A stretch of 64,000 nt of DNA from Fusarium oxysporum f. sp. lycopersici 4287 (taxonomy: Eukaryota > Ascomycota > Sordariomycetes > Hypocreales > Nectriaceae), in contig NC_030994.1 in NCBI RefSeq assembly GCF_000149955.1, positions 1,094,151-1,158,150 on the forward strand. The letters are read 5' to 3'. The notes below the pieces were generated by a model. The model saw nothing but the letters and a program-made list of their open reading frames with translations. It was not told where the DNA came from and made no database searches. Shown here piece after piece: positions 34,396-45,491 of this stretch. The translations under genes and the position numbers were made by a program. Numbering within the stretch: the stretch's first letter is position 1; each line of letters begins with the position of its first letter.

Positions 34396-34595
34396 TGTGG
34401 TGCTGTGCTGTGCCGTAAAGCCACCAACGCCTTTCTACCCCGACTCCAACTTCCAAGGCATCAAACAACCTCGGCACTGACAAATGGGTCTCTTAGACTA
34501 GCTCAGTAAATTCAATTCAGCAAAGACTTGTCAATACCTCTTCTAAACATGTCCCGTTCTACCTGTTCTTTAGCCCTAAAACCCAACAGACTCAT

Positions 34596-36517
34596 CTAAG
34601 AAGTGTCTATCTTGAACGAACCTCGACCATCCTTGTGACTTGAACGGACAATTTCAACACGTAGTCCACTGACCTGAGCTGGATCCACATCCCTTCTGAA
34701 GTCGGCCATCACACAGAGCTGGAACTTCTGTCGTTCCAACAGATAATACTCGACGTCTTTGAAACTTAGACTGGGCAGGTCCCCATATATGACCCTTTCT
34801 CTGAGTCGAGATTCGATGGGCAGTGCTGCTGCAATCACCGAGTCTGATGGGTTTGTCATGAGAATGCCAGCAAATGGGATACCGCCGACATAATGGGAGG
34901 TTTGCTCACCACAGTCGGCGGGCGGCTGCCCCAGGTAGAAGTGGATGGCGTAGGAACCGGGAAATGCCCCCATATTTACCAAGACAGCGATGGTCCATTT
35001 GGTCGTGTAGTCTGTCGAAGAGATTCCGCCTGCCATCATAATATCCGTGCTCGCCTGAAGACCGACCGCAGCTGAACCTCCCCACCATTCGCTCACCTTT
35101 TTTTGTAAGTCTTGTCGGACATCTTCCTTCTGTTTCCCCGTGAGATCAGTATCAGCATACGTGTATCCGAAAGCTTCTGTTGTCCTGGCTGTGTCTGAGT
35201 TCCAGAAGGTGCCGTCAACAGACGCAAAGAATGGAGTCAACGGAGACTGAGAGTCTTGCATCTCCCCCTTGAGAGTGGTGAAACTGTTTTCGCCCGCCGG
35301 CATTGGAGTGACCCACGAGTACGGGTTGAGAGCCTGCCATATGGCAACTACTCGATCTGTCATGGCATGGTGAAGTAAGAACAGTGGATCGAACGAAGAC
35401 AAAGGGACATATGTCATGTGCCCTCCCAGACCGCCGTCGGTATGAATAATGTCGTGAACAGATTCGATCGAGTCCGCTGTCGACAAATTCTGCGTAGCAC
35501 CCCATGCCTTAGTCCCGAAGCTGTTGAAGTCCTTGTAACTAGTCAAGAGCTCATAGAGGCGCCGTTGTATCTCTGGAAGTCTCGATAGTAGCGCAGCGTT
35601 GACCTTTTCGTTGTCAGATGTCGGGTCGGTTTCACTCTCAGATGCGTTGGGGGCTCTCTTGGTCTCGTCCCAGTCTCTCAGCTAGTTGACAGTCAATGAC
35701 GAGTTCTCTTGCAACGTGGGGGCACTCACTGGGCTCCAAATCATAGCAGTTGCGTTTTTTGGATGAAACCTGTACGAGTAGAGAGGGTTGCGTATTTCCT
35801 GAACGCCTCGAGGGCCCCACTGGGAGATAGTCGCATTCCAGAATACATCAGGAAAATGTGATTCTCCTTCAGGGGGAGGCATTGCCCAATCCCAATATGG
35901 CATTCGGAAGTCGCGTGCAGCATCTATATATGGTTGCCGATCGGTCCCGTTAGGAAACATGCCGGCAATGACATTGGCCATTCGATATAACTCTTGCTAT
36001 TAGATCTTGTTAACCGAAGCATGAGGAATAACAGGTCTCCTCATACCTCGAAGAGAGCTAGATACGGTCGGTGCCACACTGGGAACAGGACAGAACTGTG
36101 AGCACAATAACCAGACTGATTTGCTCCTGGGGCCGCCTCAACACCATTCCATGCCTCGAAGGGAACTCCGTGTATTCCTGAACAGGCAAGGCATCAGTAT
36201 GGCCTCTTCACAACGTTCTATCTGAGACAGTGCAACGTACCAGCGATCTTGTACCACGAAGCAGGGTCGTCCTGACTGACATCCTGGAACATGCTCATGG
36301 AGAGTATGAACAAGTCCCATTTGTATCGATCGGCCTTCATTTGTCGTATCTCGAGCCTCAGTGGTGTAGTGCCATTGCGAGTCTGGGGCAAAGCCTTGAC
36401 GACGATCGACGCATCGGGGTCTTGTCTGCGTGTGAGTGAGTCGATATCAACGCCGCCGTAGTTGTAGCTCTGTGCTGTGACGGCAGCGAAGAGCAGCCAA
36501 GCGAGGATGATACGCAT
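34596..36517 (-). CDS. Secreted tyrosinase (type-3 copper)
   Basis: Oxidises monophenols and diphenols to o-quinones, as in melanin-like pigment formation. Four exons (36517-36241, 36177-36047, 35996-35730, 35681-34596) join in frame to 586 residues; introns of 63, 50 and 48 nt all have GT-AG ends. The signal peptide is residues 1-15 (MRIILAWLLFAAVTA). CuA ligands: H95 (IHG), H119 (CAHSS), H128 (VWHRPYL). CuB ligands: H301 and H305 (HDIIH) and H329/H330 in DPLFLLHHAMTDR. The PYWDWA segment between them is typical. The C-terminal about 200 residues form the extra domain seen in long fungal tyrosinases. The frame extends upstream of 36517 only with a TTG start, so the ATG at 36517 is chosen. 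The natural substrate is unknown. Confidence 0.9.
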
Positions 36518-37589
36518 GGTGTTGATGAGGATGTGAAGACGTAAATGGCCCAAGTTTGGGTATGCCTAAGTTAAGTAGAAATTAGGTAAGTTGAAGCTAG
36601 GCTTTGTCTTCCTAGGGGAGGAGCGATCTTGTCGGCTGCTGCACCTGCTGGGCAGGTTCAGCTATAGATGGGCCTACTCGATATATAAATCTTACCTAAG
36701 GCATTAAAGAGTGATAAAACAGGAAGATTCAAGATTATCGAGGACTCGAAATGACCTCGAGAAAAGAGTAGACTAAACAAACAAACAAACAAACAAACAC
36801 CAAGTCCAGTCCAGTCATGGTTATATAAACAACCCAATGCTGTGGTGACTGTGTGCTATTGCTGCTCGTTGCACCACTCCATGCTTCTAACCTTGCTCCA
36901 GATATACCAAAGAAACACTACCCTCATCTATATCCTCCACTAAAACTCTCTCTGTGTGCAATGTTATTGTCATATCCTACAAAGGATCCACGTTGTTGTG
37001 TGTCCCTGTTCTTAGCCAAAGAGAAAGTAGCAGATGGACGGAATCACAGAACGGCTTGTTACATTTCCCTCTTTTGGATCACAAACACTCCTTTCATCTT
37101 CCAACAGCTGTCTCCTCAGCTGCCATTCGTCGATAGTCTCGGCTACTCGCAGCCGCCTTATTCTTTTGTATCACTTGGTTTCCAGGCCAAGGAACACGGC
37201 AACCGATTGTCCACGTTCCCATGCTCCGTTTGCTCGGCGCTGTCCGATGCCGAGGTGCCGTGGATATGTATCAATGTGCGTTGCTGCCGTCATTGGTGTC
37301 CTCTGCTTATCCAGCAGAAATGTCTGATGTTGATGGCTCGGTGTAAGTATGAAGCCGACTAAAGTCGGTGAAGTCATGACGATTGCCTGTGAGTAAGGGG
37401 TCATAGGGCAACAGTGATGATGCCGGCCTGTTAGAGGAAGATATAGACGCACTGAAAAACGCTTGCAGATTCTAAAAGGTATTGTCAAGTCATACTCGTA
37501 TTAACATGCTGCACTATTGTCAATGTACAGGGCCGCCGCCATATAAACAGCTCAAAGAAAAAAACAAATCATCAGCACAGTATATCCCT
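36518..37589. other. Tyrosinase promoter and rpa2 3' region
   Basis: About 1.07 kb. On the tyrosinase side it has an (AAAC)6 microsatellite and TATA-like sequences at 36682-36688 and 36820-36828. The far end is probably the rpa2 3' UTR. The open frames here (for example 169 aa at 36853-37362) look like chance. Confidence 0.55.
36775..36798. repeat. (AAAC)6 microsatellite
   Basis: Six perfect copies of AAAC, about 260 bases upstream of the tyrosinase start codon. Seen directly. Confidence 0.95.
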
Positions 37590-40500
37590 CTATTTTCCAA
37601 CCCGAACGCCATCTAATGCCATAGGCCTCATCGGACCCTTCCGAGGCTCATCGCCGCGGTCCACACGGTATTTGAGCTTGACACCCATCGCAGCAAGCTC
37701 AACATCGAGGAACTTGAGCGCACCAGGGACAACAACCTGCGTAGTGTGGTCACCTCCGACCCAAGAGTTACCGTGACCGTCCTCCCAAATCTCACCCTGG
37801 ATCTCGGTAAGGTCGATGCCCTCCGCGTCGTCCAGCTTGACCGCACAGGCACGGCATCGTACGATGCTCGCGGCCTTCTTCTTGCCCGGCGCAAACTGTG
37901 ACACTGTTGGCTGCACAGAGAGGAACGAACCACATCGGCGGCAGATCCACGATTTCGAGTAGTCAGAGCAGTTGAGCAAACGATCTTGAAGCAGGAAAGC
38001 AGTTCCGTGTGCCAGCAGAGCATCACGCTCCATTTCTCCGACACGAATACCACCACCCCTCTTTCGGCCCTTAATAGGTTGACCGGTCGTAGGGACGACT
38101 GGACCCGTGGTTCGCACCTGGTACTTGTCGTTCACCATGTGTCGCAGTCGTTGGTAGTAGACGACCCCGATGTAAATGTCAGCTGCGAGCTCCTCTCCAG
38201 TGATGCCCGAGTACATGGGCTCATTGCCGTGGTAGTTGTACCCGGCCTTCATCAGCTGGTGGCCAAAGTAATCTCCTGCCGTGTTCTCTTCGTCAAACTT
38301 GAACGGCGTCGAGTCTTGCGCAAGGCCATGCAGCGCGCCAGCCTTGCCTGCTAGCGACTCCACAAACATGCCTATCGTCATACGAGAAGGGAAAGCGTGG
38401 GGGTTAATAATAATATCGGGAGAAATGCCAGTCTCAGAAAAGGGGAGGTCCATCGTGGGCCACTTTTGCGAGGCAACACCCTTCTGTCCGTGGCGAGAAG
38501 AGAACTTGTCACCAATGATGGGCGATCGGGGAATACGGAACTTGACGGAGATTGTTTGCAGAGGCTCGTTACCTGAGTCGGCTCCGATCAGGCGGACTTC
38601 TTCAACAAACCCATTCTCCGAGTCCTTGTACTTCTCATAGTGAGTGATGCCGTCGAGGTTCACCAGTTTGCCGTTGTAGTCAGGAGTCACTGTGTGCCAG
38701 GCACAGATGACGTCTCCCTCTTGAATCAGACGACCAACATGAGGCAGACCATCGTCATCCAGCATGCCCTGGTACTGAGCGCTCACGTAACTGTGTGGGG
38801 CAAAGCCAAAGGCCTTGGTGACACTCTTGGTAGCCTTGGTTCGAGAGTCGTCCTTGAGCGAGATCTTCTTCGTCTTGTAGATTGTACCATGGCCAAAGCC
38901 TCGCTCGTGAGCACTCTTGTTGAGAATCATAGCGTCATCCATGTCGTATCCGGTATAAGAAATGACAGCAACAACTGCGTTCATACCGTTGGGGAAGTTG
39001 TCGAAGCCGTATGTGTTGTGAAGAGGTGCTCGCACAATGGGTGTTTGACCAGTTTGGATGCGATAAGACTTGTTGTCGGTCCGGTAGCGGATAGCAGCGC
39101 CAGGAGTTCCCATGGTTTGCTTACCCATCTGACACTGGTACATGTTTCGGGGAGACTGGTTGAAATCGGAAAAAGGCGTCATGTTGGCGAGAATCGAGAG
39201 CATGTTTGTGGGATCGAACTCGACATGTGTTGACTTGCCAGACTCGACTTCCTGAGGCACGACAGCAATGGACATGTATGGCTGCTCATAAGGACCAACC
39301 CAATCCTCCTTTTGAAGAGGAAGGTATTTGACAGGGCGCACCATTCTTGCGGGTGTTGATGTCATGTAAATACCGGGATAAGATCCACCCCTGGATGGAG
39401 GAACATAACCAATCTCAAGTTGAAGAGGAACTCCATGAGTACCCTCAACCTTCCAGTATCGGAAGCAGTCCGCAATTCTGACAGACTCCTTGGGGGTACA
39501 GAAACCAAGAATCTTGCCATCGAGCATGACAACGACATTCTCTTCAGTCGAAGCCGAGGAAACGTCAACGATTCCAAGCTCCTGAGCGAGAGAAGCAATA
39601 TGAGACACATCGACATAGTCAGTCGTGATCTTACACTTGTGCGCAAGATGGTTGAGAAGACCACAAGGAGCACCATCAGGAGTATGGACAGGACACATAA
39701 AACCCCACGATTCTGGGAGCAGCTTACGGACGGCCGTAGTCTTCAATTGGGCGAAGAAGGCACCACGATGCACCATGCGGAAATGACTGATGAAACGCAA
39801 GAAGTTGAGCTTCTCAGCCACGACTGTGAAACCGGCTGTTTGTTGTAAATCAAGACCTGATGCACTCTGCAAGTTACCCGTTGACAAGAAATATTCTAGG
39901 GCATTTCCGAGGTTCTCGTTGGCCTTGCGGAAAATGTTGTTGGGGAACTCCTTGCGGAAGTCCTCGGAGGTGAAGGCAACGCCGGGATTCCTTCGAAGGT
40001 AATCACGCAAAGATGCTCGGACGTTGACGCTGAGGAACTCATCGAGTCTTTCCTTGAGGATCTGTCCATACAAGAAACCACCAAGCAAGATCTCCTGGTT
40101 CTGGACGGCATCGGGGTTGTCGACAGCACAGTCACCAGCGACAAGCGCATAAAGCTTTCGGATCATGAAGAGAAGCAGCTTAAACTTCTCCTTATCCTGC
40201 TCTTCAGTAACATCAACATTTCCAAGGTGAACCAAGACAATTCTTCGCAAGAACTCAGTTCCAACCTCGAGGTTGGTCATGGTGTCCGGCACTCCTAGAA
40301 CAACTCGGAACTTCTCGCCCAGGTATGCTCTTGTATCCGACTTGCTGTAGAGGTTGTATGACTTGTACGTCCGTAGAAGCAGCTCGATTCGGTGTGTCAA
40401 GAAGGTGTTCTCGGTGGACTTGGAGCCAGCCGGACCAACCAATCCCTCGAAGATTTCGCGATCATTGGTCTCGACCAATGCCTTGAGGATCATCATGACG

Positions 40501-41337
40501 GGAACTAGGTATTCGTTCTTGCGCCATGAGAAACGGAAGGTCATGTTTCCGTCGCTGAGGTAGTGGAGGACGTTGGTCTGAGAGGTTTCGTCGGGGCGAA
40601 CTGCACGGAGAATGATACCGTAGGGAGTATAACCAGGGCCACGGTTCTGGAAACTAGGTCGATTGATAGCCATGGGGAAGTTTCGCTTGTTCAACTGCAG
40701 CATTCGAATGATCTTCTCGATACCGTTCACGATGAAGTATCCTCCAAGCTCCTCAGATTCTTCCTTTCTCTCAACAAGGAGCGCGGGCGAGTTGTTCTCA
40801 AGGTGACATCGGTTCGACTGGTATATGTGAGTAAAAAAACCCAAAAGCAGAAATTGGGATGCAAACCTTGATCATGACAGGTACTTGGCCAAACTCTCGA
40901 GTAAATTCAACTGGATCTCCGCCATTGATGCGGTACTCAAGAGTAGCTGAGAGCCTTCCTCGATATGTTACATGGCGTTCTCTGCACTCGGCGGGGAAAA
41001 CCTGACGGTTCCGGGCCATCTTATTGGAAGGGGGCACCTGAGGCTTCTGAAGGAAGACGTCTTTGTATCTAATAGTAAGGCGATTCTTGCCATCTGGCGA
41101 GGCGCGGTCGTCGCCATCGAGGTATGTTCTGGCGCCAATGTCGGCTATACCATGCGCCAACAGGCCTGGCTTGCCATCGTCGCGAAACAAGCCATTGAAG
41201 GACTCGAGATGAGGGTCGACGGCTAATTGGAGGGCAGGATAGGCAGTGTGATCCTTGGGAGGGTTTCGGAAGAGGTCCTCTCGGCGCAGGGTATGGAATT
41301 GGTGATCCCACTCGGTTTCGGTGGCCGAGGGTGCCAT
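37590..41337 (-). CDS. rpa2: RNA polymerase I second-largest subunit (Rpa135)
   Basis: Second-largest (beta-like) subunit of RNA polymerase I, which transcribes the large rRNA precursor in the nucleolus. Two exons (41337-40867, 40817-37590) around a 49-nt intron (GTTTGC donor, CCAG acceptor) give 1232 residues; yeast Rpa135 has 1203. The N-terminal protrusion and lobe contain GGYFIVNGIEKIIRM. The fork and hybrid-binding parts include MCPVHTPDGAPCGLLNH, SYTGYDMDDAMILNKSA and GDKFSSRHGQKGV, all conserved catalytic-core signatures. A C-terminal zinc ribbon has the pairs CRRCG and CRAC. The start at 41337 gives the expected N-terminus. It is divergent from arl8 across 3.3 kb. Fully intact. Confidence 0.97.
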
Positions 41338-42452
41338 GGTGACTGGAACTCAAGAGAATGGCCTAGAGCTTCAAGAATGGCGAGACTCGGTGTGATTTCT
41401 TCTGAGCGATGGCAGCAATTCCAAAATAAACAGTAGTAGAGTCAATCTCAATAGAAGAAAACATTCGAAGAATCTTGCCTGCCGCTGTGAACAATGAGGA
41501 GCGGCAAATCTATTGGTAAGACCGCTCGCAATCGCAAAGATTGAGGCTATCGCAGCGCAGAAAAAAAAAGTTCCAGCCAGAAAAAAAAGTCAAGCTAAGC
41601 TTAGTCATTGCCGTTATCTTATCGGGGTGGGGTAGTGAGCCAGCGAATGAGGAGCAAGAATCATCGAATGCGGAACTGGTTTCTATCAATCAAGCGATTT
41701 AAGTGCAACATTTGAATTCGGCCGCATGAGCGGTTAAAACGGTTCGTTGCGTTCATAATTTAATAAGAAAGCATAAGTTTCAAGACCAGTCAAATGAAAC
41801 ACCGGCAGTGAATCAACATAGCGAATAGCCCGGCCATCTTATCCTTGCGGAACCAAGCTCCCACAGAGGCAGCATCGCGAACGAGAAGATTACATCGTTC
41901 CAGGATTTTTAGCCAGAGGCGATAATAAACGAGAATGATGACGAATTATCTACCGTTCCCCAAGTCACAAGGCATGCTTAGCAAAGAACTTGGCCCCTTT
42001 GTGTTGCCAATCACCACTTCTAGAGCATGAAGGCCTAAAGCTGGTGCCTGGGAAATAATTTAAGTACGGCGCTGACTGTGTAAGTCCAAGATGGGGGCCA
42101 AGACGAGGTTTGCAACTTGAAAGGTGGTCACGATTCGGCTTCTTTGTTGGTAGCAAGTGTGGTAATGGAGAGTCCGCAAGTACTGAAGGCCACTGAAAGT
42201 GCACTTTCAGCTACTAAGGTAGTTATCTCCGGTGGCGCAGAGACAAGAGGTAATTAGACAGATGAACTTGAAGCACGCCAGACACTCCGGAGTGATTCTG
42301 GGCTGCCACATCCTCGAGGAATAAGGATGATGAGACGTACTTGTCTTGCAGCCCAAAAGCGGAAGCTTCCCAATTACTACACGAATAAGAGCTGGGGTTA
42401 GCTCGAATGCGATGCTTGCAGCAACTGCAGCCCAACCTGCATTACAGTACAG

Positions 42453-42468
42453 TACATACATACATACA
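42453..42468. repeat. (TACA)4 microsatellite
   Basis: Four perfect copies of TACA preceded by two CAGTA units. Intergenic; seen directly. Confidence 0.85.
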
Positions 42469-43694
42469 GGTACCATGCCCGGGATTGAATAATGGTCCTA
42501 GAGATAAACGCTTTGGTAAGACCCCGGTTGGTTTTGACCAACTTCACTTGATTTGCAAGCAAGAGCCCAACACGCTGCACTTGGTCTTGGTCCATCAACT
42601 CTCTGTACACCTTCTGGAGAAAAGAGTACTTCTACACTATGAACCTCTCTACATATCTTCCTATCTTCACAGCTCCTCCTTGAATCATCTCGATGTCAAG
42701 GTAACCTCGAGGTCATCAGATATTACGACTCCGCTACCTAAGTGCCACTGCGAAGGGCTGCGATTTATGTGTGGCTCACCTCATACCCTGCAACAACTCA
42801 CTCTCATGCAACCTTCAAAAACATATACTCGAGCTGAATTATAATACTACATTTAACAAAGGTTTGTAGTTCGCGGCCGCGGATATCCTTGATCTGTAGG
42901 TCGTCCAACAAACTTGATTCATCGTCCGTTATCAACGCCCTACTTGTGGCTGTCCGTGGCTGGCGATCAAGGCCCACACTTTGCATGTGTTATTGCAACA
43001 CAACGTTGAAGCACCCCAAACCGCCCGTATTTGAAACTCCATTGCACGATCCGGAGGGAGCTGCATTGCCCAGGAGATCTCTAATCCGCTTTCAAAGCCT
43101 ATAACCAGAAGTCGAGCTCGACCTGGTCAGTTGAGTACCTTGAGCAGATCCAGTATTGATCGCCAACGCTGTCACCGTCTACGTCTACTCTCAACCCATC
43201 GGGTGGGTTTGTTTGCCGGCTCCCGTTCTCTAAGACCCTGCAGCTAACCGTGAAGCACTTTGATTTTAGGAGGCAAAGTCAAGATAGTAACAACGAACTC
43301 AAACGTCTACCCACCAGCCCCATCATTCGCCAACCGCTCTGCCTTGCAGCGACAAGGACCCTACGAACAAATACAAAGACACAACAGCGCTCGTTAGGCG
43401 CCCTCACAGAAGCCCTTGACTTTGAGAACTGACGTCGACATAGTCCTGGTCTCCTGGAGCCCTGCGCCCTGGCCGATCATCGCTCCACTCAAGCAAGCTC
43501 TCCTCTGTTCAAGCGAATGAAACGCCGCAGCGCCTAGCCCACACTGCTGCCACCTCTGGCTGGGCCAGGTGATTTGAAGATTGGAATGTCACAACACCCC
43601 GCGACGACTTGCAGTCCCCAATCACTACCTTTTGGCGCTCCCGCCGCTCACTACTCATCCCTGCACGAGCTCTACCTTGCCTTAGGCCTCCCGA

Positions 43695-43718
43695 CCTGAC
43701 CTGACCTGACCTGACCTG
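43695..43718. repeat. (CCTGA)n tandem repeat
   Basis: Four perfect copies of CCTGA plus most of a fifth, in the region upstream of arl8. Seen directly. Confidence 0.9.
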
Positions 43719-44618
43719 GAGCTCTCCTGCTGCCATCGATACATACCCTGGGTTAGTTAGTAGCTTAGGTAGCTAGCAGTGGGATAGCTGCTGCCAAGTA
43801 CCTCGACCTGCGTTGAGTTTGATATTCGCGCTTACATTCGACTTAAACCATCTACAGCACCAAATCTTTCTCGGTAACCTCTCTGGGCTCCTTTGGCGCT
43901 GCATCTGCGCTAAAAGCTACGCTACTTGCGCCGCCAGGCACGGGTCGTTCCCACCACTTCCCCATTCCTTGCCCCCTCAAGGCCCCAAAGGCTCGTGCCC
44001 GTTGGTGGTCTCTCTGGTGGCCTCTGCTGGTGTCTTTGGGGTGCCCTTTCTGGCGTCTCTGTTGACTGTCTCGGCCGTCATCTCGTTCCAGGTGGGGCCC
44101 TTTTTTTGTGCCTCCGCCTAGGCGTCACCTGTGCCAATCTAGGTACTGCTCCTCCGTCGTTGCACCACGAGGCTCTCCTCCTTCACTATTTCCATCGCCG
44201 CTCGAACCCGCCTCCGACGCCGACGCCGACCTTGTTCCAAACGCCTAGACGCTGGCGCGCACAACTTTACAGGTGCAGATGTTACTTGTCGCCTGCCACC
44301 GTCATACAAGTCGCTTTTCATCTTGAACCGCCATCCTGCTGCTCCTCTCGCTTCTGTCACCTTGGACCACGACCCTGCATCTGAGCACCAACAAGAATTG
44401 TCCGCCCATAAAACACCCCGCCCACCACATCTTCTACCGTCTTTCGCGAAACCGAGACATTTCGTGTTCTTCTGTCAAAGAGGAGAAACTTTCAAAAGAA
44501 ACGGCATTTCTCTCGTTCGTCTTTGCGACAAGCTGCAGCGTTCTTCCAATCAGCACCCCCGCCTTCACCCGACCGCCTACCGCAGCCCGACCAACGTTTT
44601 TCGTGACCGATAGCAAAT

Positions 44619-45491
44619 ATGGCAGGGTTATTCCAAAGGGTCTACAATTGGCTCATGCGCATGTTCTGGTAAGTAGCCATAATCGTGAGGTTGCTTCCAC
44701 GGAAACCGACAGAAACCTCTGGTTCATTCGCGACTCGCTATTCTGCATAGCTGCGACAGCTTTTGAACCCACATGCTGATAATGACTCCCAGGGCGATGG
44801 AAATGGAAGTGACGATGGTTGGTTTGCAAAATGCTGGAAAGACCTCGTTATTACGAGTTCTCGCTGTAGGTTCCGACATGTCTTTTTTTTTCTTTCTTTT
44901 TTTTCTTTTTTGCTTGACCGCTTGTAGCTGACTGTCGCGTTTGTAGGGCGGTGAATTCACTCTCGAGTAAGCGCTTCCCAATACCGACTCTTGCCATGAA
45001 TTTCCTCGATCTCGCTGCAGCCCGTCCGGACATTTCAACTGTGTCATGAGGTCCCAGTGCTAACTCCAGATGATGATAGCTCCATCCCCACCGTTGGTTT
45101 CAACATGAAAAAGGTACAGCGCGGACATGTTACCTTGAAGTGTTGGGATATTGGCGGCCAGCCCCGGTTCCGAACCATGTGGGAAAGATATTGTCGAGGT
45201 GTGAGCGCCATCGTCTTTATCGTGGATATTGCCGATACACCACTGATTCCCCAAGCGAAGGAAGAGCTCCATGACCTCATGAGCCGCAAGTCGCTTGAGG
45301 GTATACCACTTCTCATCCTGGGGAATAAGTCCGATCTTCCGGACAAGCTTTCGGTGGATGAGTTGATTGACGAGCTAGACCTGAAGAGCATACGTGGCCG
45401 TGAGGTGTGCTGCTATGGTATCAGCGCGAAAGAAGAGACAAACCTTGACGCAGTAGTCGAGTTTCTAATGAAGTATGCCACGCGACCATAA
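44619..45491 (+). CDS. arl8: Arl8-type small GTPase
   Basis: ARF-like GTPase which in animals and other fungi links lysosomes or vacuoles to microtubule motors. Four exons (44619-44668, 44793-44865, 44947-44966, 45080-45491) join to 184 residues; human ARL8 is 186. The P-loop is GLQNAGKTS and switch I has the Arl8-type DSIPTVGFNMKKV. Switch II is WDIGGQPRF, followed by the base-binding NKSDLP and SAKEET. The N-terminus MAGLFQRVYNWLMRMFW is an amphipathic helix with no Gly2, as expected for Arl8, which is not myristoylated. Exon 3 is only 20 nt. Its downstream acceptor must be GATAG at 45079, because the nearer CCAG at 45069 puts a stop in frame. A pyrimidine-rich T tract (44882-44911) fills intron 2. 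Very confident. Confidence 0.94.

Larger units (their letters stand above)
34102..34595. other. Intergenic: decarboxylase-like promoter, tyrosinase 3' end
   Basis: Short spacer between two minus-strand genes. It holds a TATA-like box close to the decarboxylase-like start, and the second copy of the diverged repeat (34270-34395). Confidence 0.55.
41338..44618. other. Divergent promoter region rpa2/arl8
   Basis: 3.3 kb between two divergent starts. It contains a (TACA)4 repeat at 42453, a near-perfect (CCTGA) run at 43695 and a long CT-rich stretch (43900-44600) that looks like the arl8 leader. Open frames such as 145 aa at 42407-42844 resemble nothing known. No RNA gene was recognised. Confidence 0.5.

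Noticed and set aside
38640..39233. 197-aa open frame on the plus strand
   Set aside because: Antisense shadow of the RNA polymerase I subunit gene.
42407..42844. 145-aa ATG-started frame between rpa2 and arl8
   Set aside because: Several frames of this length are expected by chance; no domain or splice signals support it.
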